Positions 7,166 through 14,168 of a DNA stretch of 22,075 nt are shown in pieces. The notes under the pieces were generated by a model. It made no database searches. It was not told where the DNA came from and worked only from the letters and a program-made list of their open reading frames with translations. Position 1 is the first letter of the stretch, and every line of letters begins with the position of its first letter. The stretch covers positions 1-22,075 of the forward strand of contig JAEOSR010000088.1 of NCBI GenBank assembly GCA_016840285.1, read 5' to 3'. Source of the stretch: Candidatus Hodarchaeota archaeon. GTDB lineage: Archaea; Asgardarchaeota; Heimdallarchaeia; Hodarchaeales; Hodarchaeaceae. Made by a program: the position numbers and the translations under genes.

Positions 7166-9028
7166 TTATAATTTTCCATGTACAATTAGCTGAGAAATCA
7201 GCTCATTGATCTCAGAGATCAGAGTAAAGTCTTCTGATTTAGTCTTGTTGATTTTCCGAACTAAGTTTACAATTCTATCGTGAATTTGGCACTCATTTGA
7301 GGACTTCCAATTAATAAGACGAAATGGGATGCGTTTCAATGGTTCTTCTGAAAACTCCGCCACCCCACCACGAATAAGACCTTTATTTCTGACCCACTCA
7401 AATACTTCTTTACTGTTTAAGAAAGCAGTGATATATTCAGGTGATTCTTTGACCCAGCTGAATTTCACCAAAACAGTAACATCTTGTGTAGTAAATATAC
7501 CTTTTTTACACAGAGCAAATCGAAAGTGTTCCCTCTTGTCGAATCGATCCTTACAGGGAACACAAATTAATGCTTCTGCCTCCTTCATAAGATCGTAATT
7601 TCTAATGAAAACCCATTCCCAATATGGAATTTTTCTTTTATATTGGTATCGCTTCTTCAAAGCGCTTTTAAAGGGTAGAAGTTGTTCATAAAGAGACGGG
7701 AAATCTTTTTTCAGATCACTTTCCGTAGAAATGACGCCTGGTTTAACTAAGAAGTAATTTGTTAAAGATTTTACATAAAAACGATGAATTGCCTTGGCTT
7801 TTGCTACAGGGATTATCAGTCGGGTCTCTTCTTGAGTCAAGTTTCCATCCGATTTTAATTGAAAAGCTTTGTCTAATCCGCTTACCATGCCATTACCAAT
7901 TTCAACTATATCCTCAATTTGTACGTAGCGTGGAGGAGGGGATGTTGATATTTTTTCATTATCTGTGAAGTAATCTGTCAATCTAGCATCAGAAGATGGT
8001 GAAAAATATGTTTTATTACCTAATTTCAGTTTTTTGCAAATTTTTTTGGGGTATCCCATTAATGTGAGATCATTCCTTGAATAGATATGTGAAAGACGTA
8101 CTTTATGGCCGTTTACATCTATATCTGGGGAAAATTGACAAGCTTGTTCAAAAAGTAATATTTTTTCTTCAATTTCAAGTGGAAGAAACCACCAATGTAA
8201 TGAATTGTTAGGTTGGTGGGTTTCAAAAAATTCCAGATTTCCATCTTTGATAGAGGTTAATTTCCATGATGATGAATCATGAAGGAGCCAACGGATACGG
8301 TCGAGAATATTTGGATTTAGTTTCCCCTTTTGCCAATGATTGATAACTCTTAAGCGTAAATTTTGCTTTGATTTTCGATATTTGAATATTACTAGATTTA
8401 GGTTTGCTTTCGGGAAAATTCGCGTTTCATGAAAGTTAATTAGTATCTCTAGAGAGCCATTTTCTATTAAAAATCTTCGTAATGGTTCTGCATGAAGTGT
8501 TTGCATCCAAAAGAGCGGTGTGATAAAAATTAATTCTCCACCTGTTTTTAAATGATCCACACATTTGAATATGAATGGTTGCAGTATGTCAGTTAAACCA
8601 TTCATACGTTTCTGCCAGAATGATGAAGAACTAAAATATTGCCGCTGTTCAAGAGGGAGGTTCTTCCACCGAATATAGGGTGGGTTTCCAATTACCACAT
8701 CAAACTTCCTTGAAATTGGAAAATCGAAAAAATCTCCAGTCTCTATTGGAATAGGTGATTGACTTGCAATGATAGGATCAATTTCTATCCCCGTGAGCTC
8801 TTGATATCCCATACTTGCTAATATTGTAAGAAAAATACCTTTGCCAGCACTCGGTTCAAGAATTTTCTTCTTTTTTGTTCTAATTGAGATTAAATCGGCC
8901 ATGAGATGAGCGATATTAGCGGGAGTGAAGTATTGCCCCATGGATTTTATTTTAACTTCATCCTGCAAGAGGGCTTCGTCCTTCTGGCAGTGGTAATTCA
9001 CCAGACAGAGCTTATCTTTTACTCTCAC
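7166..9028 (-). CDS. TaqI/Eco57I-like adenine-specific DNA methyltransferase
   Basis: A 620-residue methyltransferase with all hallmarks of the N6-adenine gamma-like group: motif X GQYFTP (31-36), motif I EPSAGKG (58-64), motif II GIEIDP (80-85), motif III GDFF (98-101) and motif IV GNPPY (114-118). The C-terminal part looks like a TaqI-type recognition domain: GMVSGLDKAF, the KYQ/RK-rich LKKRYQYKRKIPYWEW region, and a final LNS...GG..EF...LKRIPF block. No nuclease motif is seen. Start GTG 9028 overlaps the last 17 bases of the phosphofructokinase gene and has AAAGGT just upstream, suggesting translational coupling; a later ATG at 8941 would start immediately before motif X and cannot be excluded. 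It probably methylates a specific DNA site together with, or independently of, the downstream enzyme. Confidence 0.85.
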   Translation of the reverse strand: MRVKDKLCLVNYHCQKDEALLQDEVKIKSMGQYFTPANIAHLMADLISIRTKKKKILEPSAGKGIFLTILASMGYQELTGIEIDPIIASQSPIPIETGDFFDFPISRKFDVVIGNPPYIRWKNLPLEQRQYFSSSSFWQKRMNGLTDILQPFIFKCVDHLKTGGELIFITPLFWMQTLHAEPLRRFLIENGSLEILINFHETRIFPKANLNLVIFKYRKSKQNLRLRVINHWQKGKLNPNILDRIRWLLHDSSSWKLTSIKDGNLEFFETHQPNNSLHWWFLPLEIEEKILLFEQACQFSPDIDVNGHKVRLSHIYSRNDLTLMGYPKKICKKLKLGNKTYFSPSSDARLTDYFTDNEKISTSPPPRYVQIEDIVEIGNGMVSGLDKAFQLKSDGNLTQEETRLIIPVAKAKAIHRFYVKSLTNYFLVKPGVISTESDLKKDFPSLYEQLLPFKSALKKRYQYKRKIPYWEWVFIRNYDLMKEAEALICVPCKDRFDKREHFRFALCKKGIFTTQDVTVLVKFSWVKESPEYITAFLNSKEVFEWVRNKGLIRGGVAEFSEEPLKRIPFRLINWKSSNECQIHDRIVNLVRKINKTKSEDFTLISEINELISQLIVHGKL

Positions 9029-10184
9029 ATTTGACCTTTGTTATTAAATCACATAGCTCGAGTAAATCAGAGTCTTGTGGAACAAGTTTCTTTTTTGCTC
9101 CTGCTGATAAAGGTACTGTTTCGATATTTTCTCCACGAAGACAAACCATTAGTCCGTAACGATCATCCTGTACTAGTTGTGCTGCCTTAGCCCCCAACCT
9201 TAATCCAAGAATACGATCAAAAGAGCTTGGTGTTCCCGCTCTCATGGTGTGACCAAGGACAATATCACGAACTTCATATTCCGCGTTATATTTCAGAAAA
9301 AAAGTTTTCAGATCATTTCTGAGACTTAATTCTTGTGCAATAATTTTTGACATATTTAATTTCGAAAGCAATGGATTTCCAAAATTATCTTTTGGTAATT
9401 TGTCAATTGTTTCTTGAGTTATTGTCTTAAAATCTCGTTTCAATGATTCATTTGTGGGTACTGCACCTTCACTGCAAGCAATAATGTGGTATTTTCGTCC
9501 AGCTAGTACACGTTCTTTTAATACATTTACTATATCTGTTTCAAATTCAAATGGTCTTTCGGGGATTAAAATTATATCCGCTCCTGTTGAAATCCCGCTT
9601 ACTAAGGTCAACCATCCAGCATCTCGTCCCATCACCTCCACAACAAAAATTCGTTGGTGAGAGCGAGATGTTGTTGTGATATTGTCCATTGTGTTTGAAG
9701 CTAGTTGAATTGCAGACCAAAATCCGAAAGTATAATCAGTACTCGAAAGATCATTATCAATCGTTTTTGGAACACCTATTACATTAGCACCAGCATATTG
9801 ATGCATGGCTGCTGCAACTCCTAGAGTGTCATCACCCCCAATTGCAATTAAAGCATCAATTCCTAATGTGTTAAGGTGAACAGCCATCTTTTTTGCTGTT
9901 TTCTCGATTGCATCTTGCCTTTCAGCTGGATCCTTTATCTTTTTGGCATCTTTATAAGGATTAGTTCGGGATGTATAGAGTATGGTACCTCCAATGGTAT
10001 GTAAATCGTCCAATTTCGTTATATCTAGTTCTCTTGTTATATTTTGAAGAAAGCCTTTCCATCCCTTTTCGATCCCAATAACTGTATGTCCATTGTCCAT
10101 TGCTTTAAGGAGGACTCCATATAATACACTATTTAACCCTGGACAATCTCCGCCTCCCGTTAGGACACCAATATTTTTTTTCAT
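9012..10184 (-). CDS. 6-phosphofructokinase, probably pyrophosphate-dependent
   Basis: A 390-residue PfkA-family enzyme that interconverts fructose 6-phosphate and fructose 1,6-bisphosphate. The phosphate-donor loop is GGGDCPGLN (10-18). The donor-specificity residues are GGDD at 116-119 (ATP enzymes have GGDG) and PKTIDND at 139-145 (ATP enzymes have PGTIDND). The Asp/Lys pair is the established mark of PPi-dependent enzymes, which run reversibly. D143 is the catalytic base; MGRDAGW (185-191), PER (208-210) and GHTMRAGTPSSFDR (311-324) complete the fructose-phosphate site. Many archaea use unrelated ADP-dependent kinases instead, so this suggests a bacterial-type, reversible glycolytic step. 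ATG 10184 starts 6 bases after the small membrane protein stop; the 3' end overlaps a DNA methyltransferase by 17 bases. Confidence 0.88.
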   Translation of the reverse strand: MKKNIGVLTGGGDCPGLNSVLYGVLLKAMDNGHTVIGIEKGWKGFLQNITRELDITKLDDLHTIGGTILYTSRTNPYKDAKKIKDPAERQDAIEKTAKKMAVHLNTLGIDALIAIGGDDTLGVAAAMHQYAGANVIGVPKTIDNDLSSTDYTFGFWSAIQLASNTMDNITTTSRSHQRIFVVEVMGRDAGWLTLVSGISTGADIILIPERPFEFETDIVNVLKERVLAGRKYHIIACSEGAVPTNESLKRDFKTITQETIDKLPKDNFGNPLLSKLNMSKIIAQELSLRNDLKTFFLKYNAEYEVRDIVLGHTMRAGTPSSFDRILGLRLGAKAAQLVQDDRYGLMVCLRGENIETVPLSAGAKKKLVPQDSDLLELCDLITKVKCESKR

Positions 10185-10190
10185 TCTTAT

Positions 10191-10337
10191 TCACTTTTCA
10201 TTCTGGTAATATTTGAAGAATGTGTAACCTCCCCAGATCATTAGAATAAAAGATTCTATTCGCCTTAATTTATGAGTAAGAAGAATAAATTCTCTTTTGT
10301 ATTCGTTTGCTAAAAGCAATTTATCGTAATTTTCCAT
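10191..10337 (-). CDS. 48-residue single-TM protein
   Basis: A small gene that fits between two well-supported genes. ATG 10337 lies inside the end of the zinc-ribbon protein gene (17-base overlap) and the stop is 6 bases before the phosphofructokinase ATG. The product is MENYDKLLLANEYKREF, a charged amphipathic helix, then LTHKLRRIES and a hydrophobic aromatic segment (about 30-44, FILMIWGGYTFFKYY), ending QNEK. This looks like a single-span membrane protein with a cytoplasmic basic N-terminal half. The tight fit and the identical 17-base overlap used at the phosphofructokinase/methyltransferase junction favour a real gene. I know no family for it. Confidence 0.5.
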   Translation of the reverse strand: MENYDKLLLANEYKREFILLTHKLRRIESFILMIWGGYTFFKYYQNEK

Positions 10338-11127
10338 AACAATGGGGACAGAAGTATGCAGAAGTTGGTACTGGTTTTCCACAGAATTTACAGGCCTGCT
10401 GTGCTCCTCCTGGAGCAGCTTTTTTGACGACTTTCTTAGCTTTCTTAGGTTGGGCTGCAGTAGATTTAATCGCCATTTTAGGCTGTTTAGCGGCTCCACC
10501 ACCCCATTGTAATGTAGGTTCCCATCCGCCAGGAACAGCTTTTGCTTTAGGAACTGAAGGTTTTCGACTTGTAACAACTCCCACAACGGTCACAACCAAA
10601 CCAGCGATGGCGATTATCACAGGAAGAACTGTTGCCCAGAGAGAATAAGTAGCCAGGACAAGTCTATCTCCTACTCTTATGTCGTCACCATCATTTTCAA
10701 TATCTAGATAAAGATTGAATGTGGTCGAAGAAGCAGGAGGCATTATAGTAGTTGAAATTGTCTTTTGTAAATATCCCCTACCTGGCTGCTCATTATAATT
10801 AATAGGTTGTGAAATAGGTTGATTACGTAAATTTTCACTATCATATAACAGTGTGACTGTACAATCATAGTCGGTTGCGTCTTCGAGAATGAATGTTACT
10901 CGAATAGAGACCCAAAGTACGTGTCCACCAGTAATTTCTCCTAAATTTATGTTCTGACTATCGCCCGAATTTATCCTTACCTTATTTACAGACCTTCCAG
11001 CCCCAGCAACTAAAGGTAGTCCAATATTTAATTGAGGGAGTAGAAATGTGAATAATACAAGGGATACACTTCCTAAAATTAGAATTATCAGTCCAACTAG
11101 AGAGAGTCTTGAAAGCATTTTACTCAC
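10321..11127 (-). CDS. Two-TM protein with extracytoplasmic domain and C-terminal zinc ribbon
   Basis: A 268-residue membrane protein, function unknown. TM1 (about 9-30, SLVGLIILILGSVSLVLFTF) is followed by a beta-rich, Asp/Asn-containing domain of about 130 residues that is probably outside the cell, then TM2 (about 163-186). The cytoplasmic part is an Ala/Lys/Pro-rich flexible linker (190-244) ending in a zinc ribbon, C246-KF-C249 and C260-PH-C263. Such ribbon tails often mediate protein contacts or zinc-dependent folding in archaeal membrane proteins. GTG 11127 or ATG 11118 may be the start. On the coding strand TTATACAA (about 11153-11146) is a suitable TATA box, giving a short leader. 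It is the first gene of the unit that also holds phosphofructokinase and two methyltransferases. Confidence 0.8.
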   Translation of the reverse strand: MSKMLSRLSLVGLIILILGSVSLVLFTFLLPQLNIGLPLVAGAGRSVNKVRINSGDSQNINLGEITGGHVLWVSIRVTFILEDATDYDCTVTLLYDSENLRNQPISQPINYNEQPGRGYLQKTISTTIMPPASSTTFNLYLDIENDGDDIRVGDRLVLATYSLWATVLPVIIAIAGLVVTVVGVVTSRKPSVPKAKAVPGGWEPTLQWGGGAAKQPKMAIKSTAAQPKKAKKVVKKAAPGGAQQACKFCGKPVPTSAYFCPHCYGKLR

Positions 11128-11247
11128 ATTATGTACTTTATATTATTGTATAAGGTTGCGCGAGTATTTCTTAAATATTTCTATTAACGTATTTGTGGAA
11201 GAAAGATCTTCCCCTTCTCACATTTAAAGAGTTTTTTTCTTCATAAG
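11128..11247. promoter_or_regulatory. Divergent promoter region (zinc-ribbon operon / ferredoxin)
   Basis: This 120-base AT-rich spacer separates the minus-strand five-gene unit from the ferredoxin-flavoprotein pair. CTTATACAATAATATAAAG on the minus strand (about 11154-11136) holds a TATA-like element. On the plus strand TTAAATATTTC (about 11171-11181) is a candidate TATA box about 70 bases before the ferredoxin. No clear palindromic operator is visible. Confidence 0.4.
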
Positions 11248-11433
11248 TTGGTGTCTGCAATTATTTCGATCAACCCAGATGAATGTGTGGGGTGTGCATA
11301 TTGTTTAATGGTTTGTCCTGAAAAAAGTTTTAGGGTGGAAGGAATATCACATTTTTTACAAAAATGTAATAAATGTGGTCTTTGTTTAATAACATGTCCT
11401 GTTTCAGCAATAAAACCAAATTGGGAGGAATAA
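11248..11433 (+). CDS. 2[4Fe-4S] ferredoxin
   Basis: A 61-residue clostridial-type ferredoxin. Two complete cluster motifs are present: C13-VG-C16-AY-C19-LMV-C23-P and C40-NK-C43-GL-C46-LIT-C50-P, each bound to supply three cysteines to one cluster and one to the other. It carries low-potential electrons in the cytoplasm. Start is TTG 11248 or GTG 11251; no Shine-Dalgarno is seen. The stop TAA (11431-11433) is followed three bases later, in the same reading frame, by the apparent start of an FAD-dependent oxidoreductase, so the ferredoxin is very probably its electron donor, as described for the adjacent ferredoxin and geranylgeranyl reductase of Methanosarcina acetivorans. Confidence 0.9.
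   Translation: MVSAIISINPDECVGCAYCLMVCPEKSFRVEGISHFLQKCNKCGLCLITCPVSAIKPNWEE
11423..11428 (+). promoter_or_regulatory. Strong Shine-Dalgarno deciding the flavoprotein start
   Basis: GGGAGG near the end of the ferredoxin gene is the best Shine-Dalgarno match in this window. It lies eight bases before ATC 11437 and eleven before ACG 11440, with no ATG, GTG or TTG within reach, which marks the region as the flavoprotein translation start despite the absence of a normal start codon. Confidence 0.6.
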
Positions 11434-11436
11434 AGT

Positions 11437-12720
11437 ATCACGGAACATTATGATCAATTCATTGCTGGGGGAGGAATTGGTGGATTATTATCAGCAAGCT
11501 TATTAGCTCACCATGGTCAGAAGTGTTTTCTTGGTGAAAAACTGCCCTTTTTTGGAGGACGATTCACATCCCTCAAACATCACGGATTTGAAATCCCAAC
11601 TGGAGCTGTACATATGATCCCACATTCCCGTAATGGTCCCTTGGGGGTGGCCCTCTTGCGGGATTTGAATCTTCCTCTTGAAATCACTGAAAATAAATAT
11701 TTTACAGCTTGGTATTGGCCTCAAAAACAACCTATAAGACATAGAAGATTTTGGGGAATTCTAAAAGCGTTTCCAAAGCTTAGCCAACGGTCATTTATAT
11801 TCCGTAAATTATTCCCAAGTGTTCGTCGTTCAGAACGTCATAATGAATCGTTTCACGAGTTTTTAGAAGCTCGGACAGAAGATCCACAAATTTACAACTT
11901 TTTTAATGCGTTAACTGGTTTTGCTTTGAGTATAAATATCTCCCAAATATCCACAGCAGGCATGTTTCGCTTTTTCAGGAGATTGAACCAAGGGGGACGA
12001 CCAGGAGTACCCATGGGAGGTTGTAAAGCTGTTACAACTGGATTAGTAGAATATTCTCGCAAAAATGGTTCGATTCTTCAAAAGAATTGTGAATTGGTCA
12101 AATTAGAAATTGATGGTACTGAAATCAAATCAGCAGTTTGTCGGAATCGAAAAACAAACGAAGAAATTATAATTCGCGCAAAACATTTTGTTCTTAATTT
12201 AGGATATCCTCAAGTGAATGATCTATTATCTAAAAGTCAAATCCCTTATCGTTTGCCAACTATGCCAACTGCACAGGGTGGTGGTTTTGCTTACCGATCC
12301 AAGGCGTCTATCCTTAAAACATCGGTTGTAGCACAATTTCCTGAGAATAAATATGTAAAAGGAGCAGTAGAACCCACAACTTTATCACCTAATCTCGCTC
12401 CACAAGGTGAACATTTGTTATTGACTCATCAAGTTTTTCATTCCTCTGATATCATCCGTGATACCCGTCGTGCTAGAGATGAACTTCTAGAAACCTTTCC
12501 CCAACTGAAAGAGGAAAATGAATTATGTGTTCATACATTTCATAAAAAATGGCCTGTGAATTGGACCATTCAAGGCAACGATCTCTCAAACTTCCCTGTC
12601 ATCCCCAATCTCTTCTTTGTTGGAGATGGTTACAAAGGAAACGATGGTTGGATGATGACTGAAGGTGTTACTCATGGTGTGAAACAAGTGGTCGGAGCAA
12701 TTCTCGCTAAACCTGGTTAA
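11437..12720 (+). CDS. FAD-dependent oxidoreductase, phytoene dehydrogenase-like, non-AUG start
   Basis: A flavoprotein of about 427 residues. The open frame begins right after the ferredoxin stop with codons Ser-Ile-Thr-Glu-His-Tyr-Asp, then the FAD-binding loop FIAGGGIGGLLSASLLA, E33 region LGEK and GGRF. The C-terminus has the family motif FVGDGYKGNDGWMMTEGVTHG for the FAD ribityl/isoalloxazine site. The first ATG, at 11614, would remove the whole FAD-binding fold, and no ATG, GTG or TTG lies between the TAA and the GGGIGG loop. GGGAGG (11423-11428) is an excellent Shine-Dalgarno placed for initiation at ATC 11437; with ATG there the protein would start in the expected MTEHYDQFIAGGG form. 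The family (COG1233-like) covers carotenoid/isoprenoid desaturases, isomerases and reductases; the adjacent ferredoxin points to reduction of an isoprenoid chain. Substrate unknown. Confidence 0.8.
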   Translation: MTEHYDQFIAGGGIGGLLSASLLAHHGQKCFLGEKLPFFGGRFTSLKHHGFEIPTGAVHMIPHSRNGPLGVALLRDLNLPLEITENKYFTAWYWPQKQPIRHRRFWGILKAFPKLSQRSFIFRKLFPSVRRSERHNESFHEFLEARTEDPQIYNFFNALTGFALSINISQISTAGMFRFFRRLNQGGRPGVPMGGCKAVTTGLVEYSRKNGSILQKNCELVKLEIDGTEIKSAVCRNRKTNEEIIIRAKHFVLNLGYPQVNDLLSKSQIPYRLPTMPTAQGGGFAYRSKASILKTSVVAQFPENKYVKGAVEPTTLSPNLAPQGEHLLLTHQVFHSSDIIRDTRRARDELLETFPQLKEENELCVHTFHKKWPVNWTIQGNDLSNFPVIPNLFFVGDGYKGNDGWMMTEGVTHGVKQVVGAILAKPG

Positions 12721-12895
12721 TTTTGTACTTTAGCTTTTTTTCCTCTTTTCGTGATATCTACTTGTTGACAAAACATTTAGATTTAGTATAAAATATTTGA
12801 TGAGTTACTAATCCAATGCTAATCAATCAAAAGAAATTATTTTTATAGCGAAAGAAAGATCACTCTTACTATCTAAGTCATATTGGGGCACGCAC
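12721..12895 (+). promoter_or_regulatory. Terminator and promoter spacer before the BMP-family gene
   Basis: Directly after the flavoprotein stop, a T-rich run (GCTTTTTTTCCTCTTTT, about 12732-12748) looks like an archaeal terminator. Further on, TTATTTTTATAG (about 12837-12848) is a TATA-like element about 50 bases before the BMP-family ATG, and GGGGCACGCAC directly precedes that ATG. Confidence 0.4.
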
Positions 12896-14089
12896 ATGAA
12901 ATTCCAACTCAAGAAGATATTGTTAGTAATTGTATTGCTTTTCTGCTTTGCTTCAACTAGCTTTAACATTATTCTTCCTCCTCAAGGAACAGCTAGTAGT
13001 AACCAAGCAATTAGGAATATCGCTGTGATCTTGGATTCTCCAGAGTTTTATGATTCCTATTTCATTAACGATGTCTTAAATGGGTTCTATTATGTCAACC
13101 AAACATATAACATGAATTATACCGTATTCCCACTTACAAATTACTCTAAATCACCCATAACATACTATTATAACGAGACCAAAACTAATCATACCGAGTT
13201 AGCCGACGAGCTTGTAAACACAGAACAGTATGATCTGATTGTTTTTATGGGCTATGAGCTTAGACGTGAGAAAAAAGCGAATTACCTACCAGAACATTAT
13301 CCTGATACAAAGTTTCTCTTTTATGATTTATCTGGTCAAGTTCCTGCCCATCCACGGAGTAGCTTGGGCGATAATACTGCGGTATTTAGCTTTAATGAGA
13401 GTCATGTTGGTTTTATTGCAGGAACCCTAGCAGCAGAAACAATGTCTCCTACCCCTCAAAAAATTGCAATGATTTGTACATATCGAAATAGTTGGCCAAG
13501 CGAAATATCTAATCCTAAATCAGACCCTCGTTCATGGCAGCTGATTACAGGATTTCAAAGTGGTTTTTTACGCAACACCACTGAAGTAGAAATTTTAATA
13601 TACTATATAGATTATTTCTGGGAAAGTTGGACCAATTCTGAAGAGGCAAAAGAATTGGCTGAAGAGTTAGAGAAGCAAGGGTTTGATTTGATTTTCTCAG
13701 CTCTACAGAACAACAATACCTTGGGGATTCTTGAGGGATTCACAAAAACTGTTGTTACTGTTGATTCTAATCGGTCTTCAACAGAAGAACCAGTACCAAG
13801 TGTTGCTAAAAATAATACGAAAGCAATTTTAACCTTGTTTGAGAGATTTAACCAGAGTGAGGATAATTTCCCAGGAATCCATTCTCTGGGAATAGAAGAA
13901 AATGTATTCTATCCAAGTGGATGGGGGAATGTCACCAGAATCATGGAAGAAATCTATACTGATATCGTGATAAATGATATTGTTATTCCTACAGACATCA
14001 AACATGCTGAAAATACTCCTGGATTCGAAATGATAGCTATTTTTAGCATTATCTTGTACTTACCGATCCAAAGAAAGAGGAAAAATTAA
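12896..14089 (+). CDS. BMP/PnrA-family substrate-binding protein with PGF-CTERM-like anchor
   Basis: A 397-residue surface protein. A basic N-terminus and hydrophobic core (MKFQLKKILLVIVLLFCFAS) form a Sec signal; the cysteine is not in a proper lipobox. The mature part follows the basic membrane protein family: IAVILDSP start, LIVFMGYE, then FSFNESHVGFIAGTLAAETM, the typical BMP signature, and a C-terminal lobe. Family members such as Treponema PnrA bind purine nucleosides. Many N-x-S/T sequons fit an archaeal cell-surface glycoprotein. The tail TPGFEMIAIFSIILYLPIQRKRKN (374-397) shows PGF, a hydrophobic helix and a basic end, the three-part pattern of archaeosortase PGF-CTERM signals. The next gene is a purine nucleoside phosphorylase, supporting nucleoside binding. 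No ABC permease or ATPase genes are seen here. Confidence 0.83.
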   Translation: MKFQLKKILLVIVLLFCFASTSFNIILPPQGTASSNQAIRNIAVILDSPEFYDSYFINDVLNGFYYVNQTYNMNYTVFPLTNYSKSPITYYYNETKTNHTELADELVNTEQYDLIVFMGYELRREKKANYLPEHYPDTKFLFYDLSGQVPAHPRSSLGDNTAVFSFNESHVGFIAGTLAAETMSPTPQKIAMICTYRNSWPSEISNPKSDPRSWQLITGFQSGFLRNTTEVEILIYYIDYFWESWTNSEEAKELAEELEKQGFDLIFSALQNNNTLGILEGFTKTVVTVDSNRSSTEEPVPSVAKNNTKAILTLFERFNQSEDNFPGIHSLGIEENVFYPSGWGNVTRIMEEIYTDIVINDIVIPTDIKHAENTPGFEMIAIFSIILYLPIQRKRKN

Positions 14090-14168
14090 AAATCTAATTT
14101 TTGGCATTCGTCTCATTTCCACCAATATGTGATATTCTCAACGAATTAGAACGGAGACACCTGATGGT

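Noticed and set aside
4967..9028. A complete restriction-modification, BREX or DISARM locus
   Set aside because: Only methyltransferases are present; no nuclease, helicase, phosphatase or ATPase partner lies next to them.
10191..10586. 131-codon minus-strand frame covering the whole interval
   Set aside because: Most of it overlaps the well-supported zinc-ribbon gene in another frame; only the last 48 codons, from ATG 10337, are kept.
11431..11433. TAA between ferredoxin and flavoprotein read as a recoded sense codon
   Set aside because: Pyrrolysine uses UAG and selenocysteine UGA; UAA followed by A is a strong stop, and the Shine-Dalgarno explains a separate start better. Kept only as a minor alternative.
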